Below are positions 34,401-47,228 of a stretch of 64,000 nucleotides of DNA, in pieces. The DNA lies in the NCBI RefSeq assembly GCF_002078875.1, contig NC_034438.1, positions 21,589,030 to 21,653,029 of the forward strand. The letters are read 5' to 3'. The stretch comes from Numida meleagris (Eukaryota; Chordata; Aves; Galliformes; Numididae). A program made the translations under genes and the position numbers. The notes beneath the pieces were generated by a model. That model did not search any database, was not told where the DNA came from, and worked only from the letters and a program-made list of their open reading frames with translations. Within the stretch, counting starts at the first letter, position 1. Every line of letters begins with the position of its first letter.

Positions 34401-37400
34401 AAAGACGCATCATGACAAACAGGAAAGAAGCTATTTCATGTACAAGGGGATTTATGCTGTTTACAGTGGCCATTAATTAGTACTATAGATTTTGAAAGTA
34501 CCTCAAGTACAGCCATTTCTGAGCTTGTTTGTGGAAAATGTGACTTGGCTTCTAAAATTGAGTAGGGTTCTGGGCTCTATTCCACCATTGGAAAAAGCAG
34601 TCTGTTTATTCGATTTTTTTTGTAGCATGACTAATTGAAACTAGTATTTACATTGTGAAACATCATGAAATGTGCCTGTATTACCCTTAAGAAATAAAGG
34701 ATTCCTTAAAAAAAAAAAAAAGTATTTTATTTCCAGGAAAGGGATACAGACATAAATTTTACCTTGAGCTTAAATTGGGAGAATTGAATGCTGATACTTG
34801 TTATCTGTGCTTGTTTTCAGTAGTACTCAAGATGTTTATAACTGAAACAGTAATGGAAGAGGAACTTTTTTTCTGCTGTTTCCCTTAATGCCTTTCAGAG
34901 CAATGTATGGTCCATCTTCCCTTTCTAGAATGCTGGGCCCCCATTGTCCTGTGAGGGATCTGGCATGGACTCATGAACAGAATCATACTTCTCAAGAGAC
35001 TTGCACATGTGGGACAAGTTGCAGTGTTGGATCCTTTGCTCTTATTGTATAATAAAATTTGTATTAAAGCTGCCTGTCAGAGAAGAGTTTCTATAAAAAG
35101 TCGTTCCTTTGTTTCTGGAATACAATTAAATCTGATACATCAGATTTATCTCCTAAGATTGTTATGGGGAGGATGGAGACAGTGGTTTGAAGGAGCTGAC
35201 CTTTTTGATAAACGTGAGCGTAATGAATCAGCTTATAATTTAAAAGCTTTAAGAAGCTTTTTAGGTTCTCTTTGAGAAGCTGGTATTATCAGTTCTTAGA
35301 TGAGCTGCTGAAATTTCCTGGAAAGGTATTCCTACACTAAAAATGTACAGAAACGTTATGGGGAGTGTGGAGAAGGTGGCTTTAAGAACAGCTTATTTTG
35401 TAAGTCACTACTTAAATCTCCAACATCTCTCCCACCTGCCCCCCCGTCCCGACCCAGACTCTACCGGAACACATGCGCATGTTGACTGGCTCTGATAGGT
35501 GGGACACACAGAGGCTTCTGTAACTGAACAGCTGGTCCTTCTTCCAGCCAAGAGGTGGTGAAGCTCTTGGGAAATGTCCCAGAGTTGGTACTGCAGTGCA
35601 CACAAGAACTGTCTTTTGCTCTCTTTGTAGTCAGTGAGGGAAGGTGTCCCTAAAGGGATTTTCTTGGAGAATGAATGGGACAAGAGAACTGAAAATTTTG
35701 GAGGACGGCTGTAGAGGTTGTAGTGCTGTCATTCAGTTAGGAAATGCAAAATCATGGAAAGTAGAGCTTCCTTAGTTCTTCTGTTAAAAGAATTATTTGC
35801 AACAATGTGTGTAGTTCATAATGATATATATCTTAATGTCTGTGAGCCTGGAAATCTCAGAATGATGTTATGCTTCATACATGGGCATTTCCTGTTGTTT
35901 TATATTTCCACCAGCAGCTGCCTTGGTATTTTACATAATTTGTTGTCAAGACAATTTTCATAATATAAATCAACACACAGCTTTTATGTTCCCCTTAATG
36001 GAAACAGAAATGAGGAGGCATGAATGTTAACTCATTCCTCTGACAATGCTGTTTACTGATAAGTCATAATTAGCTAATGTCCTTTGTGATAATACTGTTA
36101 ACCTTCTCAAAGTGAACTGATAATAGTAGATTGTGTGCATTTGTTATACAGATTTGCTTTTCCAGTGAGTCTAGGCTTGCCTAACTTCTTACGCATGGGT
36201 ATGTCAAGGGAATTTCCTTAAGTGCTCTGTAGAAGTGAAGGCAGTCTGACAAGTCCAATATGCTCTATTCACTTGGTCTATGAACACCCCACGCAAAAGG
36301 ATGATTAGGTTCGTTCACTGTACAATCAAGTTTTACCAGATTATCTTCCTTCCCCTACAAGATGGACAAAGAAAGTATGTAACACATTTTGTAAGTAAGC
36401 TTGTTTTTTTTTTTCCCATCTTTTTTGTTACCTGAGGCTTGATAATTTGGCTTCTTTCCTTGCCTTTTTGCCATGTTTTGATGATTGAACTATCCTCTTT
36501 GGAGGCATCTGTTTCCCACCTGTGGCCTATGAGTAATGAGAGAACATGAGTTCTGTTGAGAAGTACAGTTGGTCTCTGTTTTTTTCCTTCTTGCTTGATT
36601 GTCTCACATGTTCTGTTTTGTCTTGCCAAATGTCAAGATATTACCATCTTCTGCAAGTTTTTGAGGACTGATTGCTATTGATGAAATAAAGCTTTAAAAC
36701 CAAAAGTGAAGCTTCTTCCTGTTGTGGTTTTTTTTTTTTTTTTGGTCCAAGTTAAAAAATGACGTTTCTTTGCTTTTTTTTCTTACTTGTGTTCTCCAAA
36801 TTTTATGGTAGCAAATTACTTTTTTTCTTTTCTGTAAGGAAATGCTTTAAAGGAAATTCAGAACATACTGGAGTATATGAATATGCAAGGTTATTTATTA
36901 AATATACAAATTGTTTGTGTGGGTCAGACTTAAGTATTCAGCATTATCTATAAATTAATACCTTTTAATCATGTGTTTCCTTCTTCTGATTCATAAATTA
37001 TAAGGCAAGGAGAAACCTGTAGGATCACCTACTCTGGCATTCTACAGGAAACACAACATGGAGAAACAGTATTAGAGATTTAGTAATTTGGTCCTACCAG
37101 TCAAAGTAATGTGTTTATTTAATCACTGACAAATTTGAGAGGGTGGACAATCAGAAGACCAGGATCCAGGAGCGAGAACTTTAGTAGTGGCAGGAATATC
37201 TAGTGCACGCTGGAAGTCCAGTAACCTGATGAAATGAGGAACTGCTGAAAGTAGTTCTAGTGTAATGGTAATGTATGCATATAAAATATTAAAATATCCG
37301 TAAGGTGATCTGGAGTCACATTTTAAGCATAATTTTTTAAAGTGTTGCTGTAAAAACTGCTCAAACATTTGTATGTAACAAGATAAAAAATCAACAGCCA

Positions 37401-37514
37401 ATGTAGTTGCTCTATTTTATGGAAGAGCTCGTATGAAAAGTCAAAATGACGATTGGAGGCATCTTTTTCATTCTGCTTATCATACACACAAATTGGGGAA
37501 CTACAGGAAAGCTG
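28464..37514 (+). other. MAST4: MAST4 intron, no gene seen
   Basis: About 9 kb of AT-rich unique intron with a T-rich microsatellite-like tract at 29258-29287 and shorter A and T tracts. Small open frames occur by chance. No transposon, exon or RNA gene could be supported. Confidence 0.5.
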
Positions 37515-37798
37515 GTGAAGGACTTTTCATAAGGGCATGTAGCGAAAAGATGAGGGCAAATGGTTAAACTGGGAGAGGGTAGATTTAGACTAGATAGTGA
37601 GGGTGGTGAGACACTGGATCAGGTTGCCCAGTGAGGCTGTGAATGCCCCCTCCCTGGAAGCATTCAGGGCCAAACTGGATGGGGCTTTGAGCAACCTGGT
37701 CTAGAGGGAGGTGTCCCTGCCTGTAGAAGGGGGGTTGGAAGGGACCTTTATGATCATCTAGTTCCAACCATCTAGTTGATCCAGCCATTCTATGATTC
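37515..37798 (+). mobile_element. CR1 LINE, sense, short 3' fragment
   Basis: About 280 bases of CR1 3' UTR: GTGAGACACTGGATCAGGTT, CCTCCCTGGAAGCATTCAGG, CCAAACTGGATGGGGCTTTG, GTTGGAAGGGACCTTTATGA and a tail CCATTCTATGATTC. It is typical of the very short 5'-truncated insertions of this family. Confidence 0.9.
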
Positions 37799-39108
37799 AG
37801 ACATTTCATCTGAACAATTTGTATGTTCTTAAATAATTTTCTTTCTCTGCTGACTTGTATTCTTACAAAACCATTTTTCAGAAGGATACCAAGATACTCA
37901 TAAACCACAAATGGGTGACTTCACTTGCCACTAGACAATAGCCAGCCTGTACTCAAAGGCTGCAAATGCTATCAGTGTAACTGTCCAGGATAAGAAAAGA
38001 CAAATGTAGAACTTCCTCTTCAAAGATGGGAGAAGTAAAACATAATTAATAAATTATAAAACACAATTCAAAATATAATTATTTTTATAACAACTTGGGA
38101 GGAATGTGGTGATTTTTTGTGATAAGTGTGCAGTATAGTGTGTTTGGTTTTTTTAAGCCATTTGTTTTTTAATGTTTATTACTCTAAGAAAACAATGCCA
38201 ACTGATCTACAAGCTTTTGCATTTATTAGGTCATGTATTACTTCCTGTGTCAAGAATGAGGGCAACTGTTCCCTCAAAAATCTTGCAGAACAAGAGCAAT
38301 TTATGCACAAGGCAAATTTTCTCTTGGCTTTATGCCTGGACTATGACTATGAGAGGACTGAATTTTTTTTTTTTCTTGAACCTAGGGGTAATGGTATTCA
38401 CAAGGCATAAAACCTTGTTTTCTGAACAAAAGCAAAGACTGGAGGAATGGTGGTTTTGTCTTTTCTCTACGTTACTACATATGGCAAACTTATGCTGTGA
38501 TGCAGATAGAAACCTTAAATTAGGTAATGGGCTAATGGGCCGGATGAGTAGTGAGGTGATTACTCTTCCTGATGGCCAAGAATTGTAGCACACCCTCTTT
38601 CAGTCACCTTACTTCATCCACACCCTCTTCTAACCTGTTAGAGATGTTTGTCTCATCTACATGTCATGTCTATGTTTTCAGGCTGTATTAGCTTTTTCCA
38701 GCAGAGGCTGTCATTTGTTGTGTATGATGTCTAGAACAGTGAAGAGATGGAGTAGTATTCTGTTTATGAAGAGTAATAGCGCTTCTCAGAATTATATCCT
38801 TTTGCACACTGCACCAAGTTATTTTTTATTGAGAGTAGAAGATGTGGTCTTCTCTCATTTATGTACACATCTTCCCACAAAACTGTTTTTCTATAGAAAT
38901 CTTGGGAAAAAAAACTCATTCTAGCTTTGCCTTGTTCTGATTCCTTTGCATCTCTTAGACAGAAGGCCTGTTGTCTGAATAAAAAAATTAGTTCTAGGTA
39001 AAATCTAGAGAAGTAACATCCAAAATAAATGCATTTCTCCCTTATTTCAAAGGTTTTTTCTTACAAAAAGCACCGTTGTGTCCATCCATCTATAGTGGCA
39101 TATTTGTC

Positions 39109-39139
<31 letters not shown>
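39109..39139 (+). repeat. T10-G21 homopolymer junction
   Basis: Ten T run directly into twenty-one G, the longest G run in the window. The length is prone to error. Confidence 0.9.
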
Positions 39140-41349
39140 TAGGAATACGCATGTCTGTACAGATGTATGTGTGAGTCCTTGTTATTTTCTGGTTTCTAGA
39201 AGGAAATATATATATGTAGAAAATAAACTGCAGGCTTCTTTTTCACATACTTGCTATGTTTTAATATTGGAATATCAAATGCACTTCATTGTTAACATTC
39301 TTAGTGGTTACTGAGATTTCGAGCAAGTGTATAATGTATGCTTTATTTCAGTTGATTACTTTGAAATAGGACAGAACATTCTTCGCTATTACACTGAAAG
39401 ACAGTATTTTTCCTTAAGGTTTATTAGATTTTTTTCCTACCGTTCTCCCAACAGAATTTATAATGTGACAGTATTTAACTATACTGTCATCAGACTCCAG
39501 GAAATTCACTAGCCCGAACGGCAGGTTAGGGAGCTGACATTACTTTATTGCAGCACTGAGTGCATGGGGGATCACTCCTCACAGCATACCCATCTATGAT
39601 CTAAAGCACACAGTTTTTGTATGTTTTAACATGTGAATATTCATACAATTTTTACAAAGTGCCCGCCTATTCGTAGAATTGCTATACATGCTAAAACCTA
39701 ATACTGCGCATGTGCTGTGTTAATATGGAATTCTTGCAAGGAGGTCTTTGGTGATGGTGAAGTTCCATGGGGAATTGTTATCCAGGCAAAATGTCGTGTT
39801 TATTACATAGGCCAGGTCCCATACATGGTCAGGAACTTATTTACAAAAAACATGTTGAGTAGTTTTCTAATTAGCACTTCAGCCTGTATTATCAACTCCA
39901 GTAGTGTACTGTGTACCTCCTCAAGGGTTGTGGAATGTTGAGACTGCTTTTAGGCTCCAGATGTCCTCTTTATCTTGGAAAAAAAGCAGCCTTCCCTAGA
40001 TGGAATGTCAGTTTGCTGAAGATTTTGAATTAATTACTGAAAGCTCGGAATTTATTGTTCCTGTTGTATAGGTTTCAAGTCCCCCCTTTGGAAGTATTTA
40101 GATCTTCTGACTATACAGATACTTTTTTCAATATATGCTTTAATACCAAGAAATACCGACTTCCAGTCTGTGCTGTGCCTACATGCCACTTGTTTGCCTC
40201 AACAAAATCAGTGAAATTCTATGTTTCTATTCGCATATACAATTATGCTAACCCTATGATGAGACTATCAGTATAATTTACCAACTTTTTATACTTTTTT
40301 TGTACTTTTTATACTTGGCCAGTGATTTGATAAGAATTTGATTTGTTGAATGTATCAATATGTATTTGTCTGGTTTAACTCCATATATCCTTGTTACGCT
40401 TTCTTGTCATTGGTCATGAGTTGTCTTTAATGATAAAATCATGTACATGTCTAGGTAGTTTTCAGATGCTTGATTCCACCATAAGTTATGTTGGTTTCAA
40501 ATTAAACATTGGTACAGAAAAGAGGAGAGTAACCAAGTGAACTTAACTGCAATATTCTATTAAAATGATTAACATTTTCCTTCAGTTAGCTTGCTGAGAT
40601 CTTGAGAAGCAGCCTAGGACTGTAGAAAGCACGTTCAGTTGACCTGGGGTTCTGAGTATTGAATTGTTATTTTCAAAAGTGTGTATTTAACCTTACTCTT
40701 AAGAAATGCAGTGATCTCTAATGATCTCACGTGGCTGGCAGCCCAGACTCATCTGAAAAACAGCACTGTGCCCTGCAGTACCATAGTGGGGTATGTGTTT
40801 AGCACTGACTCAGACAAGATCGTCATTTCCTGCAGCAGCTAGTTAGCCTAATGCTGTAGTCTGAGATGTGTCAGAATCACAGCATGAGGTGATATGGCTA
40901 CAGGCGTTTGAAGTATTGAAGCTAGACTTGTAAAGGATATGACGTGTAGTTTTCAATCACATTGCAGATTATTCTCATTTCCACCACTGATGAATGACAC
41001 GTTACTGCTTTTCTACAGTGATGAAGTATGCTGTGAGACAGTAGTGAATATGAAGACCAGAAATTATCTCTTTGGATAGAGCATTTAACTTTTATAGATA
41101 CGACTAATTGCATAGTCAGAATCTAAAAGCAGAATATTATATTCTGAAGTTATTACATAGGATTGTATTTAGATCTCTGCTGTACTGCAGTATCAAGCCT
41201 ATGAGTATCAGTAATGTTAATGTTTAGTCCAGTTTTGGTCTTAGAGAAATTCTTGGGAACCTAGCAGATTTTCGTAAGGTGATACTGTGTCTGATTCTCT
41301 ATGTTAAATAGGTGTGTGACTATTATTCTTCTTTGAGTTTGTTTATGGT

Positions 41350-41367
41350 AAAAAAAAAAAAAAAAAA
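41350..41367 (+). repeat. A18 tract
   Basis: Pure A run in intron. No adjoining SINE or processed-transcript body was recognised, so it is read as a simple repeat. Confidence 0.85.
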
Positions 41368-44300
41368 GGGAAAAATTAAAGGAAATTATGCAATTTTTCT
41401 GTAAGAAGAATATGAAATAAAGAATCTGTATGAATTTGTAAGCTGTCAGCTGTTCCCACAATCGTCTGAAATCTCATGGAATGCTTTGGAAGCAAGAGAT
41501 TATTGGATTATATTGTTATTGCACCAAATTGCAGGGGGAAATATGTTTTGTTGAATGCTGGTTCACCAACAAGTGTGTTTTGGTATTTTGGTTTCTGTGG
41601 CTTTTTTTTTGTTGTTGTTTGTTTTAACCGATCACTTTTAAAAATTTCGTTGTTGATGATTTCCTGCATCAGCTAAATTGGTGCTGGTCCCAGCGAGAGA
41701 AAAGATTATACAGGCAAGTAAAAACTAGTCAGGGCTCTCTAGTCAGTTTAGGCTAGTTTGAGAAAACAGCCACTTTTTGATCTGTCACACACCCATACGG
41801 ACGTCAGATTAGTTGTCCATCCCTGTGCGTTACCATTACCTGCACAAACTTTTTCTAGATTTTGAAAGCCTGAAAAACCATTCTGGTTTAATGTTTAGTT
41901 ACACATTTGTAGATTGGAATTGATTAAAAAGTGTGTGATTGTGTTAACATCGATTTACATGAATGCTTTATCTCTTAATTTACACCCACAAAAGGAAAAT
42001 CTGTTCATTTGGGTAGTGGCAGTTTTTGCAGTTGTCATTTAAGAAAAGGAAAATCCCAGTTAATGTCTGTCCTCTTTTATATTCAGTACATTTGAGGAAG
42101 TGGCTTTCCCTGACATTCTTTTGTCTTCCAATTTTTGTGCCTGGGTTTGGCTTTTGAGCTCGCTGTCTGTTGGAGGTGATTGTAAGGATTATTTGGAAAG
42201 CTGAGCAAGAACTTGTTTTAGTAGAAAGTCTAACATTTGACAGATTAAATAACTGGACTGAGTTAGAATTTTGGGGCATCTGTTTTGCAGAATCCAGGAA
42301 CTGAAGGACAAATGTTCAAGCTCATAGAGTAGTTCCACTTGAGCATGCCTTTATTCTATCAAAAGGAGATATGTAGAAATCGTGCCAAAGCAAGATTTTG
42401 ATAGAACAGAACAGTTATGTGTTAAAGCTACTGAATTCAGTTTGAACTCTACATTCAGCTTTAACTTCTTTTCATCTGAGCTGCTTGAAATGACTTGTAA
42501 TGTTCAAGATGTCCTTCTGTGGTGGAATCACAAATGTGAATCTTGGGGCAGTAATGATGATGTTGGAACCTTGTGGCAGCATGTACTACAGAAATATGTG
42601 AGTGAATATGTCTAGCATGTTCACTTAGAAGTTAAGTTAATTTCTAACATTGTAGTATGACTTAATAATGCATTGGAAGAGCATAATGTGATGTGATTGA
42701 CATAGTGGACATGTACTTGAGGAAAGGGGGAAATGTGTTCTTGCTGTAGATGCCAACATTCTGTTTTAATGGCAGATTGAGTATTTCTTAGCTCTAAATC
42801 CAGTACTAGTCATAGGCATAAATTCTAGTTCAAAACTGTGTCAATGAAAGCAAAAATTGCCTTTTTCCTAATTTTTCTTCTAAGTACATTTCTTCTCATT
42901 CTGATAACAGTCGAGCTCTTGCAGATTTGTTTGTACTTCACAGTTTATAAGCAGCAAATGAGAGTTCCAGCTCTTCTCATTGCTCATCTTTGGCACGGAT
43001 TCCTTCTCAGTTTTATTCTTTTCACCATCATTTTTCTTCTGTCCTGTACATTGCTAACCTATGGCGGAATTTTAACTGAAGTCAAACGCTAGACATAGTT
43101 GTCCTGGTAGTATAACAGAGCTTTGAGATTTCTGCAGTGCTAGAGTTCTTGGAAGGATGGATATGTGAAGAAAAAGGATGTTATACTGAACTGCACCATG
43201 CAGCCGTGTTGTTAATCCAAACCAGCATTCATTTTTGTTTGGATTTCATTAACTGCTGTATAGATTTTAGTGCATACTTTTCTGATGCGAAAACGTTATG
43301 GATCAGATTTAGATTTTGACTGTGGTCAGATGTTTCGAGTTCATATTATATATTTATTTTGCCAAAAGAGGGATTTACACATGAAATTCCAAGAAAATCC
43401 TCAAACAAACCTCAAGGTAAAAGTGATCTAGCAAACAGTTCCTACCCTGAAGTGTCAAAAATTTGGGAGTTTTTGAGTCTCTACGTGAGTCTAGAAGTTA
43501 GGACTTTAAGAGTAGCTGCAAGTACAGCATCATACAGTTAGAAATGACAACGTACTCACCTTGTTTTCTTCTTTAAATTACCTACATTTCTGCTCATATT
43601 GGAATATTTTAGTTAAAAGTTAAGTTTTAGTACAGGCACATCATCCTTTGTTCTTGTGACAGGCAGTATTTTCTGTAGCACTTTAGGTTGTTCTTGATAT
43701 TGCCAGCAGCACTGCTAGATCTAATACCAAAACTGTTGCTGTTGTTGTGTCACGTAGGTAAGCTTTCATAGCTATAGTAAGTTAACCAGTGTATTCAAAA
43801 TTAAAACGTTAACTGTAATTATTAGTGCTTGCTCTTTCCTCTATGCTTTTGGATGTTGCTTTTCCAGTTCTTTTATGTGATACTTTGTTCCTGACACACC
43901 AAGATGAATTAAATGAATCTGCATTGTGAAATGGTTCCTCCTCAGATACTTGCTCATAGCTATTTGCATACTATAAATCATATCCTTGCACTCTTTTTTT
44001 TTTTTTTTTTCCCTTCTTTTTGGCACGTTGAATCATTGGCATTTGCTTTCATGAATCCTCTGTGACCTACTTCTTCTGTTTACAGACAACCAGAATATTA
44101 CTTCGGTAGTGAAATGCACCTTTCCTGGTATGGATGTTTCTATCCAGGGCAAAGCATACGCAGAATTTTTTTCTCATAAATTGCTTTTATACTCTGTATT
44201 TAAGAGGAATTTAGTCTTTTCTCTGTATTCTTGTGGGATTCTGTATCTGCTAAGTCCATTACTGAAAAGTATACTAAGCATAAAAATTAAGTTTCACTTT

Positions 44301-44550
44301 TCTCATTGCCTTGCTTCTGTGTTTTTGGATTTTCATAGAAAATAGAATATTACATTAGCCACTGAAGGAATAAAGAGAACTGTAAACATGGCACTTTTCT
44401 GTAAGATGTTATGCACAGAAATAAATGTTGGAAAAGGCAAAGTAGGGATGGATTTTATAGGCCACATTCATTCTCAGAGATACTCTTCAGTTCACTAGAA
44501 CTCTACCTGGAGACTGTAGTACTCAGAAAACATTTGGTTAAAAGCAGCGC

Positions 44551-44580
44551 TTTTATAAAATGATATTTTATAAAATGATA
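44551..44580 (+). repeat. perfect 15-base tandem duplication
   Basis: TTTTATAAAATGATA occurs twice head to tail with no mismatch. Two copies only; it is likely a replication-slippage product. Confidence 0.9.
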
Positions 44581-46796
44581 GTCATTTTCCAGTTTCGGTC
44601 CGTAGATTTTCTCAAGTATAACCATACAGAGAAATTTTAGGTCCGGTAGCATAATGCTTATGTTGGATCACCAATTATGGGAAGTATATACCATTGCAGA
44701 GAAGAAAAATGTTTGTCTCCCTGGATTATGCATAATCTGTTTTCAGAGCCTAGAAGAGCTTGTCTGAGAGATTACAGTTCAGCACTCTTATGTTTTTGCC
44801 TCCAGAAATCCTATTTTACGTACTCTGACAAGATTCTAAAATATTATTAATTACAATATTTCCGCTTTGTATACTTGGATCATTAAAGAGACGTAGCATG
44901 TCAGGGGGAAGAGAGCATTCGGTGGCGTAATGTGAACTCTTTTATCAGTACTTACTTGGAATGTCCCAGATAATTTGTTTCTGACATCACTGTTTGAGTA
45001 ATGCAGTCTCTTGAAACTTAGGCCATTGAAACTTTTTTTAATACTGTGCTGTACTATTTTTAATAGCATAAGTGTGCATGTCTACTAAGTGCCATGTCTG
45101 TGGCAGCAAACTTAAATATGTAAATCATCCAATCATTCTTGGCTTGTATGGTGCTTGATGATTAAGTGTTACCAAAAAAATAAAAAAGTGGTTGCATGTC
45201 AGAAACCCTTTGCTGTCATCCCTGCTGATGAATATGCCTGGAGATGTTTGAATTGCTTCACTGAAGATTATTCAGACGTTCCCAGTTACGTCACAGTGAC
45301 TTTGCAGCAAAGCAGTGTCTTCTGCATGTATAATAGCCTGCCTTCCTGAAGTAGGTGTGCTGCTGCATGAGGCTGTCATTGCTCTCAGACTTGGTGTACA
45401 CACTGGGCTTTTATATGAGGGTAATTATTTGAGTTATATCTGCCCAGTTAATTATGCTGACGTAACTTTGTTAGTATGCAATTACAGTTGAAAAAGAGAG
45501 TTTATATTCTCATGGTTCTGTATTCCATCTGGGAAAATCTAAACCAGTAAAAGACTTCTGTTCTGATATAACTACATCAGTGGAATGGAGAATAAGTTAA
45601 CGTAGCTATATCAGTAGAGATACATAGCTGACTCTTAATTACAGATACTGCATGTCTAATAAAAAATGTGATTGAAAGTAGTGATTGATGTAGTTTCCAT
45701 AGTTTTGTAAATAGTGTCAGCTGTGTGTTAGTATCCTAGAGGGTGTTTCAGTGTGTTTCTGTCAAGTTTCTCATGAAGCATTCTTAAACAAAAAATAACA
45801 GTTATGCTGGTTACATAATGTCAGTTTTCATCTGGAAAAAAAGAAAGCCCATACATATAGTTCCGCAAATTAGTTATTTCCCAGTCTGCTATTGAAAGGA
45901 TTTTACTGTGTTTGGGAAACTGTAGAGGAAAAAAAGTAATTCATTACAGCTCCATATAACTCATGGGCAGTGCCACGTTGCTGGCTGCACGTATGTTTAC
46001 GGTGATGAACATGGATTGTTTGGTCACTTAACGTTTCAGCATGAGTTTGCAGACAACCAGTTCCTACTGAACAAACAGCCTCTTTATGAAAGCCACCATA
46101 GCTGGCATTAACTGATGTTCTCTTTGGCAGGCTGAGCAGACACCAGCAGCTGAATGGGCACAATGAAAGGATGTTATTTTTTTTTTCTAGGAAAATAATG
46201 CTTCTCATTGCTTAATTATGATTTAATTACAAAACTTTGGCTCAGCTGATGGTGTGAGGAAAGGAGAACGCTGCTCCCAGTGAAGAGAGAGAGTCCTTTG
46301 TCTGCAGACTTCACTTTGGCGCTGCGCTCCGTCTGTGTGCATTCTCAAGTGGGGCACTGACAGTGCGGCTGGAGGTCTCCTGGGAGCAGCTGCAGATGTC
46401 AGGTTGAACGCATCACAGTTAAGCGTTCATATTCAGGCTCCTGCCTAGTAAAGGGCCCACATTTTGTCCTAAATAATGATTCTTTTAAAAACTGTTTTCA
46501 TAAATTCCTTAATCCCAGTGTATTAACTGTTCGCTTAAGCACTGTTGAATTCCTAATTCCATGCAAAAGACAGTACAAAATATTAATTATACAGTGTCTA
46601 TTTTTTTTTTTTTTTTGCCATATGGAAGGTTTTAGTTACATAATTGTCTTTTGATTTTGTATCTGGGGTGTACCAGGCCCAGCACTGCCAGCAGTTGAGG
46701 AGTGGGGGGGGTTATCCCGCTCTGCTCTGCACTGTGTGGCCTCACCTCCATCACTGGATGTGAGTTGAGTGCCACAATATAAGAAGAACATAATAC

Positions 46797-47228
46797 TATC
46801 AGAGAGTGTCCATGGAGGGCGACAAAGATGGTGGATGGTTTGGAGGGCAAGATGAATGTGGAGCGGCTGAGGCCCCTGGATGTGCTCAGCCCAGAGCACA
46901 CTGAAGGGAGGCCTCATGGCGGCTGCAGCTCCTCACAGGGAGTGGGGGGGCAGCGCTGAGCTCTGCTCTGTGAGGACAGCGACCTGGCCCGAGCAACGGC
47001 ATGGAGCTGTGTCAGGGGAGGGCAGGTGGGGGTTAGGGGCAGGGTCGGGCACTGGAACAGGATCCCCAGGGCAGTGGTCATGGCACCGCCAGAGGTCAGG
47101 AAGTGTTTGGAGAATGCTGTCAGGCATAGGATTTTAATTTTGGGTGGTAGTGCATGGAGCCAGGGATTGGACTCATTGGTGATTCCTGAGTGTCTCTTCC
47201 CACTCAGGATATTTTGTGACTCTGTACC
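46797..47228 (+). mobile_element. CR1 LINE, sense, 5'-truncated, diverged
   Basis: About 430 bases of CR1 3' region: GGGCGACAAAGATGGTGGAT, GCTGAGGCCCCTGGATGTGC, GGGCACTGGAACAGGATCCC, and an end of the form CCACTCAGGATATTTTGTGACTCTG that corresponds to the usual tail. Frames inside (46880-47137 and its antisense) are fossils. Confidence 0.8.

Larger units (their letters stand above)
37799..46796 (+). other. MAST4: MAST4 intron, no gene seen
   Basis: About 9 kb of unique AT-rich intron. It holds a T10-G21 tract (39109-39139), an A18 tract (41350-41367), a perfect 15-base tandem duplication (44551-44580) and T tracts near 43987 and 46601. No exon or transposon could be supported. Confidence 0.5.
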
